Shown piece by piece: positions 10,571-19,651 of a stretch of 64,000 nucleotides of DNA (its first letter is position 1; the number at the start of each line of letters is the position of its first letter). Where the stretch lies: NCBI GenBank assembly GCA_004173475.1, contig SEBU01000001.1:930001-994000 (forward strand). Direction: 5' to 3'. The translations under genes were made by a program, and so were the position numbers. Under the pieces are notes generated by a model. That model was not told the DNA's origin, ran no database searches, and saw nothing but the letters and a program-made list of their open reading frames with translations. The stretch is from Gammaproteobacteria bacterium (GTDB lineage Bacteria > Pseudomonadota > Gammaproteobacteria > Pseudomonadales > Cellvibrionaceae).

Positions 10571-12708
10571 TAGTTCGTCATTTTATCCGCAATAATTTTA
10601 GGTGTGATGAATATTAACAGTTCAGTCTTATTTTCTGAATTAACGGAATGCTTGAAAAGACGACCTAAATATGGGATATCTCCTAGGACAGGCACCTTAA
10701 CATCAATCTTATTACTATCAACACCAAATACACCGCCAAGCACCACCGTCTCGCCATTAGGGACCAATACTTTAGTCTCTATTTGGTTGATATCTATGGT
10801 TATGGCGCCAGTTTGAGTTATATCACCTAACGCATCTTTAGTAATGACTAAATCCATAATTACATGGTTATCTGGAGTAATTTGTGGAGTAACTTCAAGT
10901 TTCAAGATGGCGTCCTTAAAGCTAGTAGTAGTAGCGCCGCTAGCTGAAGCCTCTTGGAAAGGGATTTGCTTACCAGATTTAATCATCGCTTTTTGCTTAT
11001 CACTTGTTACAACTTTGGGCTGCGCAACAATCTCTGCGAATCCGGCATTTTCAAGCGCAGATAGTTCTAAATCGAGAAAACCATTATCGGTAAGAATGCC
11101 TGCAGCTATACTACCAGCAGGATTTTGCACCGCCAAATCAACCACATGGTCTTTAGTCATATCCGTTGATGCGCCCGGACGACCTGTCAATACGTCATAA
11201 GGTGTACCAGGATCACTACTTAAACCTTCTGTAGATCCAGAAAATTCCGTGAGCATTTTTCCGTTATTACGAACACCGTAAGCTATACCGCCCCAACGCA
11301 CACCTAGCTCGCGACGGAAGTTTGAATTTGCTATAACCAAGCGTGCTTCAATCATTACTTGGCGGATAGGAACATCTATCTGGTCAACTAACCTCTTAAA
11401 CGCTTCGATTCGATCCGCTGTATCTGTAACAATAATTGAATTAGTACGCTCGTCAACCACAGCTTGACCACGATCGGACAAAACACTACCTGTAGCTCTG
11501 CTTCCTCCAGAAGCACCGCCGCTACTTCCGCCGCTGCCGCTCTCGCCACGGAATAGCTCGAACATTTCTTTAGCATTTGCGTAACGAACACGCAAGTATT
11601 CGGTTCTAAGGGGGGCGAGCTCTTCAAGTTGCTTCTTCGTGGATAACTCTTGACGCTCACGCTCAGCGATTTCAGCTGCGGGAGCAACCATCATTACATT
11701 ACCCTCAAGACGCTTATCCAAACCTTTCGTCTTTAACACCAAGGCTAACGCCTGATCCCAAGGGACATTTTCCAATCGCAAGGTAATTCTGCCTTGAACA
11801 GTATCGCTTGCGACTAAGTTTAACTCGGTAAAATCAGCAATAATTTGTAAGACAGCTCTAACTTCAATATCCTGAAAATTGAATGAGAGTTTATCACCGC
11901 TATATTGGAAATCTTTTTTCTTGTCCTTCTTCTCTTGCTCTGTAAGGGGTTTAACGCTTAACACGTACTCATTATCAGTTTGATAAGCCATGTAATCGAA
12001 ATCACCACTTGCAGCAATATTTAATGTTGAATTCGCACCGTCTTGGGAAGCATTGACCATAGAAACGGGGGTAGCGAAATCAACTACATCAAGGCGGCGA
12101 CGTAACTCTTTTGGAATAGACACGTTTGTGAAAGACAGCTTAACGCCCGCACCTGTACTTGCTAAATCCGCACTGACATGTGGATCTGTCAATGTAACAA
12201 TGATTTTACCTTCACCCGCCTGACCACGACGGAAATCTATGTTTGAAATTGATGGCTGCCCAGACTTAATCTCTGCAGACGCTCTTTTATTAGGTACATC
12301 TAAACCCGAAGTAGAAGTGATTTTTGAAGCGGATTTTCCAGCCTGACTAGCGCCAACCTCAACAACAAAAGCATTCCCATCTCTTCGTGTCGTATACGAT
12401 GTAAGCTCGCTTAAGTTAATAATTAAACGAGTACGCCCTTCTGTAGTTAACAACATAGCACTTTGGCCGTTATCAAAAGCGAGCGGAAAACGGCGCTCCT
12501 TTAATTCACTCACAGCATCGGGAAAGTCCAATACAATTCTTGCAGGTTTTTCAATCGTATAACCCTTAGGCTCTGGAGGAGTATCGCTGAACTGAACTCG
12601 CACTTCAAAGCGCTCACCAGGAAGCTCAGCCGTATTTAACGCATTTATCGTGCTTGCCCAACTTATGGGCGACAACAAACACAGTATTAGTAAAATTTTA
12701 TTGCGCAT
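10570..12708 (-). CDS. pilQ: Type IV pilus secretin PilQ
   Basis: Outer-membrane secretin through which the type IV pilus passes. It is 712 residues from the chosen start, [18 protein letters not shown], a canonical signal peptide with GGGG upstream; an ATG ten codons earlier (12738) is also possible. Two AMIN-type peptidoglycan-binding regions in the N-terminal half are followed by an STN/N0 domain ([20 protein letters not shown]), an N1 domain interrupted by a Gly/Ser-rich loop ([20 protein letters not shown]), and the C-terminal secretin pore ([21 protein letters not shown] near the end). It sits downstream of pilP by 36 bases and overlaps aroK by one base. Confidence 0.96.
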   Translation of the reverse strand: MRNKILLILCLLSPISWASTINALNTAELPGERFEVRVQFSDTPPEPKGYTIEKPARIVLDFPDAVSELKERRFPLAFDNGQSAMLLTTEGRTRLIINLSELTSYTTRRDGNAFVVEVGASQAGKSASKITSTSGLDVPNKRASAEIKSGQPSISNIDFRRGQAGEGKIIVTLTDPHVSADLASTGAGVKLSFTNVSIPKELRRRLDVVDFATPVSMVNASQDGANSTLNIAASGDFDYMAYQTDNEYVLSVKPLTEQEKKDKKKDFQYSGDKLSFNFQDIEVRAVLQIIADFTELNLVASDTVQGRITLRLENVPWDQALALVLKTKGLDKRLEGNVMMVAPAAEIAERERQELSTKKQLEELAPLRTEYLRVRYANAKEMFELFRGESGSGGSSGGASGGSRATGSVLSDRGQAVVDERTNSIIVTDTADRIEAFKRLVDQIDVPIRQVMIEARLVIANSNFRRELGVRWGGIAYGVRNNGKMLTEFSGSTEGLSSDPGTPYDVLTGRPGASTDMTKDHVVDLAVQNPAGSIAAGILTDNGFLDLELSALENAGFAEIVAQPKVVTSDKQKAMIKSGKQIPFQEASASGATTTSFKDAILKLEVTPQITPDNHVIMDLVITKDALGDITQTGAITIDINQIETKVLVPNGETVVLGGVFGVDSNKIDVKVPVLGDIPYLGRLFKHSVNSENKTELLIFITPKIIADKMTN

Positions 12709-12744
12709 ATTTAACCCCAATAAGAACAGAACACGCATGGCTTA

Positions 12745-13269
12745 TTATTCCTTCGCTACTAACTTAATAATTCTGGGACGCTCGACCCAACCACTTGAAC
12801 CATCAGCAACAATTTCCATAATTTCTAATTGCGATTTTTCTGTAGAAATAATTTTGCCGAAATTTTTACCCATATAGTTCCCGACAGTGACAGGTGTCAC
12901 CTTGCCTTGGCCGTCGTCAATCAATACCCAAAGCTTACCTCCTCTGGACAAAGTTCCTACCATACTCAAACTAGCAATATTGAACCCCTCTAAATATTCC
13001 TTCTCACGAGTTAAGTCTGGCTCGACGGTACGACCACCTTTAGTCTCTTTTTCAACAGGTGCAGGTCGCTCGAATGGACTGCGCAGCGTCATAGCACTAT
13101 AAGCAAATGGCTGATATACCTCGAAGGGTGGTAGAGGATCTATTTGACCTTGAGGTCTACGTTTAGTCTCAGCCATAAAATCTCGTAGATCCTGGTCTGA
13201 CGACGAGCTGCAAGCGGATACAATCAATAACATTAAGAATAATTCGGCGAGTAACAGGATAGTTTTCAT
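12745..13269 (-). CDS. pilP: Type IV pilus lipoprotein PilP
   Basis: Inner-membrane lipoprotein that links the PilN/PilO complex to the PilQ secretin in the periplasm. It is 174 residues, the usual size. The signal peptide ends at the lipobox IVSACSSSS with Cys20. A disordered linker is followed by the compact HR-type beta domain (YLEGFNIASLSMVGTLSRG, LWVLIDDGQGKVTPVTVGNYMG), characteristic of the family. It lies one base after pilO in the operon. Confidence 0.95.
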   Translation of the reverse strand: MKTILLLAELFLMLLIVSACSSSSDQDLRDFMAETKRRPQGQIDPLPPFEVYQPFAYSAMTLRSPFERPAPVEKETKGGRTVEPDLTREKEYLEGFNIASLSMVGTLSRGGKLWVLIDDGQGKVTPVTVGNYMGKNFGKIISTEKSQLEIMEIVADGSSGWVERPRIIKLVAKE

Positions 13270-13270
13270 T

Positions 13271-13885
13271 TCACTTCTCCTGCGCTTTATATTTATAAGT
13301 TTTGGCAGAGATTTGCATACTTAACAAAGTCTCTTTTTCTTTCTTTCGAGTGATTGAGTAATCATGCAATGTGACAATACGAGGCATAGCAGCGATACCG
13401 CTAATAAATCCACCCATATCGTGGTAGCCACCGTCGACATTTATCTTGAAAGGTACTTCAATATAAAACTCAGCTGCCTTTTCAGTTTCCATTGTGGTCG
13501 CATTAATTGTTAAACCACTTTCCCTCCCGCGCGCGCCTATATCGTCAAGCAGCCCTGGAACCTGGGTATCACTTGGCAATCGACTCAGTAATGATTTAAA
13601 GGTTTTATCCATTTCAACCATTTGCGCCCTGTACGCATCCAAATTTGCAGCCTCAAAACTCTTTGTCTCGTATGATTTGCGTAAAGTTAACTCTTTCGCC
13701 TTCACACCATCCAACTGCAAATTTAAATCGCTAATTTTCACGTAGTAAGTAAGTGTAAAAATAAGGATTACCAATACGACCAATACAAATATCTTTGCAG
13801 GAACAGGCCATACACCAATTTTTTCAAAATCGATATTGTTAACATCGAAATTTTTCAGCTGCTCCAAAGTGTCGTTCATTGCCAT
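13271..13885 (-). CDS. pilO: Type IV pilus inner-membrane protein PilO
   Basis: Forms the PilN/PilO heterodimer of the alignment subcomplex. It has 204 residues, with one membrane helix at about 28-48 (AKIFVLVVLVILIFTLTYYV), a periplasmic coiled coil, and a ferredoxin-like C-terminal domain (INVDGGYHDMGGFISGIAAM is typical). The N-terminus (NFDVNNIDFEKIGVWPVP) matches the PilO family pattern. The gene is separated from pilN by two bases. Confidence 0.95.
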   Translation of the reverse strand: MAMNDTLEQLKNFDVNNIDFEKIGVWPVPAKIFVLVVLVILIFTLTYYVKISDLNLQLDGVKAKELTLRKSYETKSFEAANLDAYRAQMVEMDKTFKSLLSRLPSDTQVPGLLDDIGARGRESGLTINATTMETEKAAEFYIEVPFKINVDGGYHDMGGFISGIAAMPRIVTLHDYSITRKKEKETLLSMQISAKTYKYKAQEK

Positions 13886-13887
13886 GA

Positions 13888-14504
13888 CTATTTGCCTCCC
13901 GATTCTTTAGCAGTTGAAGGCGTGGCATTACCAGTGGCTTTAGGATCTGTAGAATTTACTTCATTCGGTGACGAGGTATTTACCGTTAACTTAAAAGCCT
14001 GAGCCTGTTCTCCTTCTGCGGGAACCGCAACTACAGATGTAAGATTTGGTCCGGCAAACCAATCAGAGCCCTCCAAATTTCGCATAAATGTAGCGACACG
14101 ATTGTATGATTCCGCTATACCTTCGATACTAACTACGTTGCCCACCCGAGCGACCATGTTGATAAATACACCGTCGGGAATTGAGCGAGCAAAATCATCG
14201 AAATATCTTACGATAAGCGGACGTGTACCTTGCAGATCTTGAATGATTTTTATGCGTGCAAGCAAATCGTCACGAACCTTTCTAAGCTCTGCAATTTCTT
14301 GAACTTGCTTATCAAGAGTGGCAATCTCATTTTCTAACAAACGATTTCGCCCCTCTTGGTGTTCAATTGAGGACTCAACACTAACAACCCATAAATAGGC
14401 AACTAGCCCAGAAATTAAAACCACGCCGCCGACAATAGCCAGGAATTGTTCTTTTTTCTCTTTGCGATAGGCTTCACGCCACGGCAATAAGTTAATCTTT
14501 GCCA

Positions 14505-14505
<1 letters not shown>
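13888..14505 (-). CDS. pilN: Type IV pilus inner-membrane protein PilN
   Basis: The short cytoplasmic N-terminus MAKINLLPWREAYRKEKKEQF contains the conserved INLLPWR motif that binds PilM. One membrane helix (about 23-42) and a periplasmic coiled coil with a ferredoxin-like fold follow. It is 205 residues with a low-complexity polar tail. Its ATG overlaps the pilM stop, so the two are translationally coupled. Confidence 0.96.
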
Positions 14506-15593
<1,088 letters not shown>

Positions 15594-15608
15594 TTAGACG
15601 TTGTTTAT

Positions 15609-15636
15609 GTTATAGCACTTTAACTTAAGGCTGCAA
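15609..15636 (-). promoter_or_regulatory. Candidate promoter of the pilM operon
   Basis: On the minus strand TTGCAG (15631-15636) and TATAAC (15609-15614) are separated by 16 bases, and the predicted start is about 30 bases upstream of the pilM ATG. This is a good sigma-70-type match. Confidence 0.6.
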
Positions 15637-15671
15637 GAAGCAGTTGAATATATAAACAGGTAAAAAGCTCG

Positions 15672-15677
15672 TATAAT
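15672..15677 (+). promoter_or_regulatory. Candidate -10 element for ponA
   Basis: A perfect TATAAT lies 49 bases before the ponA ATG. No good -35 is seen at 16-18 bases upstream (TTGAAT is present but about 22 bases away), so the assignment rests on the -10 alone. Confidence 0.4.
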
Positions 15678-15725
15678 GTCGGCCAATCGCACCAACTTCG
15701 CTAACCTATTAATTCTCTTAGTAAA

Positions 15726-18146
15726 ATGTTAAATAAAAAAAATCTGTTTAGTATTATTTTTTGGTTGTTACTCGCTAGCATAAGCGTTACCGCGGTTACA
15801 TTTGCAGGACTCTACCTTTATTTGAGCCCCAAATTACCCCCGGTCGACAGCCTCCGCCAAGTCAAACTTCAGACACCCCTAAGGGTGTATTCAAGCGACA
15901 ACAAACTCATAGGAGAGTTTGGAGAACAACGTCGTACCCCTTTGAAATACAACCAAATTCCGCCTCTCTACCTTAAGGCTTTACTTGCCGCTGAAGACGC
16001 CGAATTCTTCGAACATCATGGCGTTTCCATTACGGGCATGTTGCGAGCAGCTTCACAAATATTGAAGTCCGGAGGCATTCAATCTGGTGGCAGCACAATC
16101 ACTCAACAGTTAGCTCGCGATTTCTTTCTAACGCGTAAACAAGTATTTTCCAGAAAATTCAATGAGATCTTACTTTCTTTGCAAATTGAGCAAGAGTTCA
16201 CAAAAGAAGAAATCCTGGAGCTCTTTAACAACAAGATGTTTTTCGGCAACCGCGCCTACGGTTTACAAGCTGCCGCGCAAATCTACTACGGTAAAGACGT
16301 TCAGGATTTAACCATAGCACAAGATGCGATGATCGTCGGAGTTCTTAAGGCTCCATCAGCTTATAACCCGGTTGCAAATCCGAAACGGTCTATGGTTCGC
16401 CGCAATTGGATCATTGGTCGCATGCTCGAATTGAATTTTATCGATAAGGCTACTTACGACGCCGCCATACGTGAACCCAATACGGCATCCATTCATGGTA
16501 GCGGTCAGGAAATGCAGGCACCCTACATTTCTGAAATGGCGCGTAAAGAAGCGGTAGATCGTTTTGGCGATGCGGCCTATACAGACGGTTACAAGGTTTA
16601 CACCACTGTAGATAGCGCCATGCAATCCACTGCGCAGACTGCGGTTGTTACCGGTTTGATGAATTACGATGATCGCCACGGTTACCGTGGTCCAGAACGT
16701 CGCCTCGCTGAATCAACCAGCCCGGATTTAGAGGATTGGCAAGATCAATTGCAGGCAATACCAACCTTGGGCGGCTTAGAGGCAATGGCCGTAGTTGCGG
16801 TGGCTGATAAAAGTGTTTCCCTGCTAAAAAGTGATGGCGAAAAATTGGAGCTGGACTGGCTGCATGGGCTTTCAGACAAGCGCCCATACATCTCCGAGGA
16901 TAGTCGAGGCGCTGCTCCTAAATCGGCTAAAGACTTTTTACATGTGGGTGATATTGTACGAATTGGAAAAGACAAAAACGGCCAACCTCGCCTGACCCAA
17001 GTTCCTGAAGCACAAAGCGCTCTAATCTCCCTTGATCCACTGAGCGGTGCCGTGCGTGCGTTGGTGGGTGGTTTTGATTTCAATCAAAGTCACTTCAATC
17101 GCGTGATGCAAGGGGCCCGTCAGCCTGGTTCGAGTTTCAAACCGCTCATATACACTTGTGCGCTGGAAAATGGCTTCACTCCGGCGACCATGATCAACGA
17201 TGCTCCGTTAGTCATTCGCAACGAATATACCGGTGTCATATGGCGGCCGGAAAATGATGAAGGCGAATTTGACGGCCCAATCAGCCTGCGTAGAGCGCTA
17301 TATAGATCCAAAAATCTGGTCTCCATTAGAATTTTAAAAAGCCTTGGTGTTGACACTGTAATCAATAGTCTTGAGCGTTTCGGCTTCAATAAAAAGGAGT
17401 TCCCACACGAACTTGCTCTGGCACTAGGGGCCCATGCGCTAACGCCGATGCAAATGGCAACAGCCTATGCTTCATTTGCTAATGGCGGTTATAAAGTCGA
17501 CCCATATTTAATAAGCCGGATTGAGAATGGCAAAGGCGAGCTCGTTTTTGAGGCTAAGCCCAAACGAGTATGCAAAACCTGCCTGGATAAGAAAATGGAA
17601 TCTGAGCCTGATCAAATAGACGAGATTTCGAATGATCCGTCAACCAGCGAAGAACAACACGCACCTCGGATTATTGATGCTCGCGTAGCCTACATAATGG
17701 ACTCGATCTTAAAAGACGTTGTGGATAAAGGTACTGGGGCTGCGGCTAAATCTTTAGGACGCACCGATCTTGCCGGAAAAACGGGTACGACGAACGGGCC
17801 ACGCGATCTTTGGTTCTCGGGCTATAACCCTAACTTAATCACCACTGTTTGGGTGGGTATCGATAAAAATACGCCGTTAGGACGACGCGAATTTGGCTCG
17901 ACCGCCGCGCTACCTATATGGATGGATTTTATGCGCACCGCATTGGAAGGCATGCCAAATCAGATCGTGCGCCAACCTGATGGAATTGTGACGGTTAGAA
18001 TTAACACTGACACGGGCAAGCCTGCACAACCAGGCGATGTAAATACGGCATTTGAAATATTTTCAACTGAGGTGTCGGCAAACACGCCTGCAGGCTTGGG
18101 AGAAGAGATTCCGACCGACGAGACCTTACCGGAAGGTGTCCTTTAA
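15726..18146 (+). CDS. ponA: Penicillin-binding protein 1a (bifunctional)
   Basis: Class A PBP that polymerises and crosslinks peptidoglycan at the outer face of the inner membrane. It is 806 residues. An N-terminal membrane anchor (about 8-33) is followed by a GT51 glycosyltransferase domain with catalytic Glu90 in LLAAEDAEFFEHHG and GGSTITQQLARDFF. An OB-like insert precedes the transpeptidase domain, where the catalytic serine is Ser469 in QPGSSFKPL and the KTGTTNG box is near 685. Divergent pilM and ponA are the standard arrangement in Pseudomonas and relatives. The ATG at 15726 gives a full cytoplasmic tail. Confidence 0.96.
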   Translation: MLNKKNLFSIIFWLLLASISVTAVTFAGLYLYLSPKLPPVDSLRQVKLQTPLRVYSSDNKLIGEFGEQRRTPLKYNQIPPLYLKALLAAEDAEFFEHHGVSITGMLRAASQILKSGGIQSGGSTITQQLARDFFLTRKQVFSRKFNEILLSLQIEQEFTKEEILELFNNKMFFGNRAYGLQAAAQIYYGKDVQDLTIAQDAMIVGVLKAPSAYNPVANPKRSMVRRNWIIGRMLELNFIDKATYDAAIREPNTASIHGSGQEMQAPYISEMARKEAVDRFGDAAYTDGYKVYTTVDSAMQSTAQTAVVTGLMNYDDRHGYRGPERRLAESTSPDLEDWQDQLQAIPTLGGLEAMAVVAVADKSVSLLKSDGEKLELDWLHGLSDKRPYISEDSRGAAPKSAKDFLHVGDIVRIGKDKNGQPRLTQVPEAQSALISLDPLSGAVRALVGGFDFNQSHFNRVMQGARQPGSSFKPLIYTCALENGFTPATMINDAPLVIRNEYTGVIWRPENDEGEFDGPISLRRALYRSKNLVSIRILKSLGVDTVINSLERFGFNKKEFPHELALALGAHALTPMQMATAYASFANGGYKVDPYLISRIENGKGELVFEAKPKRVCKTCLDKKMESEPDQIDEISNDPSTSEEQHAPRIIDARVAYIMDSILKDVVDKGTGAAAKSLGRTDLAGKTGTTNGPRDLWFSGYNPNLITTVWVGIDKNTPLGRREFGSTAALPIWMDFMRTALEGMPNQIVRQPDGIVTVRINTDTGKPAQPGDVNTAFEIFSTEVSANTPAGLGEEIPTDETLPEGVL

Positions 18147-18147
18147 A

Positions 18148-18199
18148 GCAGGCGAGGTAGCGGAAATTCGAACTCCGCTACCGCCTGTCTGCTATTTTT
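18148..18199. terminator. Strong hairpin between convergent ponA and nuclease genes
   Basis: A long stem, CAGGC plus GGTAGCGGA pairing with TCCGCTACC plus GCCTG, closes over a 9-base loop with a two-base bulge, immediately after the ponA stop. A TTTTT run follows but only about 8 bases beyond the stem, so termination strength for ponA is uncertain. Confidence 0.5.
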
Positions 18200-19058
18200 C
18201 CAGCAACTCCAAATTACCCGCAATTCGTGGTTGCATAACCAAGTATTTATTAGACTGCTTCGTGGGTGAATCGCTCTTGCGTTTTTTACCCGCCGCTTTA
18301 TTGGCCGTCTGAGTTGTAACCCAGCCACGCGCTTCAATTTTTTTGCCTTTCCATGATTGCCAATCACGCGCTGGAAAGTTTTTCAAATCTGTGGAGGAAA
18401 TTTTAATGGTTATGGGCCCGTCTAATTCCAACCATACCGAACGCGTTTTATAAATATCAACCACACGTCCGGTGACGCGTTTAAAACCAAGATCGTTTTC
18501 ACCTATTAGCGACGCATGCACCGGTTTCCAGTGCTTATCATTCCACACCCCCACTAGCTTATTTCTAGCTATAGCTTCCTGAGCGTGAAGGCATTCGTTC
18601 AAGCTTAGATTTGGCGGTATTGCCACGTGAAAACCTAAACCTTCGCGCAGCAAATGGGCGGATAAACTACGGTCACGGGGGTCATAAATATGAGCCAAAG
18701 TTCGGCCGTAGGGATCTACTCGTTGCACGTCATAGAAAAGCCGGACATTTTTGCCTCTACTGAAAAACTTCTCGGCAGCATCGCTAGCCGCTGTGCCCAG
18801 CGCTTGGCCGGCCTTTTCACCATGTTCAATTTCAGGGGTGTTGATACCCAGCACTCTTACATGTCGTCCATCCTTAAGTTTGACTGTGTCGCCGTCGAGG
18901 ACTCGATCAATAATTGCTGGTTCACCGACACCGCGTGGTACACAATCTGCAAAAGCTGCATCAAAGTCAAAACTACACAAAAGCCCAAAAAACAAAACGC
19001 CGAGGGTTTGCACACTCGGCGTTTTTGTTCTTAGGCCTGACAAACTAACCAGGCTCAT
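18192..19058 (-). CDS. Secreted thermonuclease-family (SNase-like) protein
   Basis: Predicted exported nuclease of the staphylococcal nuclease fold. From the ATG at 19056-19058 it has 288 residues; this start has a good ribosome site (TAGGACGC) and lies 25 bases after the rpmE stop. A signal peptide at about 1-37 ends near DAAFA. The SNase domain shows the calcium and catalytic motifs: IIDRVLDGDTVKLKDGRHVR, LGINTPEIEHGE, and RVDPYGRTLAHIY. The C-terminal region (about 170-275) contains an OB-like segment with RVVDIYKTRSVWLELDGP. A nuclease gene also follows rpmE in Pseudomonas. Codons 12-22 double as an intrinsic terminator stem. Confidence 0.85.
   Translation of the reverse strand: MSLVSLSGLRTKTPSVQTLGVLFFGLLCSFDFDAAFADCVPRGVGEPAIIDRVLDGDTVKLKDGRHVRVLGINTPEIEHGEKAGQALGTAASDAAEKFFSRGKNVRLFYDVQRVDPYGRTLAHIYDPRDRSLSAHLLREGLGFHVAIPPNLSLNECLHAQEAIARNKLVGVWNDKHWKPVHASLIGENDLGFKRVTGRVVDIYKTRSVWLELDGPITIKISSTDLKNFPARDWQSWKGKKIEARGWVTTQTANKAAGKKRKSDSPTKQSNKYLVMQPRIAGNLELLEK
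18988..19026 (-). terminator. Intrinsic terminator for rpmE, inside the nuclease coding region
   Basis: A perfect 11-bp stem (18994-19004 with 19015-19025; AAAACGCCGAG/CTCGGCGTTTT) has a 10-base loop. On the minus strand TTTTGTTTTTTGGG runs through the foot of the stem and beyond it. The stem begins about 59 bases after the rpmE stop. It falls within codons 12-22 of the nuclease signal peptide, so readthrough is needed to express the nuclease from the rpmE promoter. Confidence 0.8.
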
Positions 19059-19083
19059 AAGCGTCCTACCAATATTTTGGTGA

Positions 19084-19305
19084 CTACTTTTTAGCAGCAA
19101 TACGGCTGCCGAAACGCTTGGTAAATTTATCGATACGGCCACCGGTATCAACGATTTTTTGCTTACCCGTGTAGAAAGGGTGACATGCGCTGCACACGTC
19201 TACGTGGAAGTCGCTTTTGCCCATTGTGGATGCAGTAGCAAAGGTATTGCCGCAGCTGCAGCTCACATTTACTGGAACATAATTTGGATGAATTTCTGGT
19301 TTCAT
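19084..19305 (-). CDS. rpmE: 50S ribosomal protein bL31 (zinc-binding type)
   Basis: Component of the large ribosomal subunit at the intersubunit bridge. It is 73 residues, [20 protein letters not shown]. Zinc ligands are present (CSCG at about 16-19 and CSAC at about 38-41), marking the C+ paralogue used when zinc is sufficient. It is transcribed leftward and divergently from priA, as in Pseudomonas. An 80-90 base leader separates a promoter-like site from the ATG. Confidence 0.97.
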   Translation of the reverse strand: MKPEIHPNYVPVNVSCSCGNTFATASTMGKSDFHVDVCSACHPFYTGKQKIVDTGGRIDKFTKRFGSRIAAKK

Positions 19306-19651
19306 GATATTTGCCTGAGTCTATGTGTGCCGCCACCCGAACGTAAGTCGAGCACCGCACAACGGTTTATGTAAGGGCTCTTTTAAAGAGGCCGCGATCC
19401 TACCAGAATTCGCTATCAACGCAAGCAAAAATCCGCGCTACTAAGGAAGCTTTGAGCAAAAAAGCATCAAGCTTCACCTAAAAACATGCCCTTTCTGTAA
19501 CGAAAACATGGCATTTGAACACTTTCAATACAACTGCACGAATACAAACGAACCCTCCAAAACTTCAGGCTCGATACCAAGAATAAATTCCGGCTTCGTT
19601 TACGACGCGGATAAGGCTATCCTGCTCGCCTGTTCTGAAACACTATATTCT
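19306..19651. other. Divergent intergenic region, rpmE / priA
   Basis: This 346-base region carries the rpmE promoter and leader on the left. The priA reading frame stays open upstream to 19508, but the conserved PriA N-terminus begins at 19652, so 19440-19651 is probably priA leader. I see no other gene, and no strong priA ribosome site. Confidence 0.5.
19397..19424 (-). promoter_or_regulatory. Candidate rpmE promoter and leader
   Basis: On the minus strand TTGCGT (19419-19424) and TAGGAT (19397-19402) are 16 bases apart. The transcript would carry an untranslated leader of about 85 bases with a small CTCTTT/AAAGAG hairpin near its 5' end. bL31 is known to autoregulate its own mRNA in E. 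coli, so a leader is expected; that it works this way here is inference. Confidence 0.45.

Noticed and set aside
10844-11200. 118-codon open frame antisense to pilQ
   Set aside because: It mirrors the secretin coding sequence; no ribosome site or homologue pattern is seen.
19508-19651. N-terminal extension of PriA
   Set aside because: The conserved PriA N-terminus starts at 19652, and the upstream codons have no match to the family.
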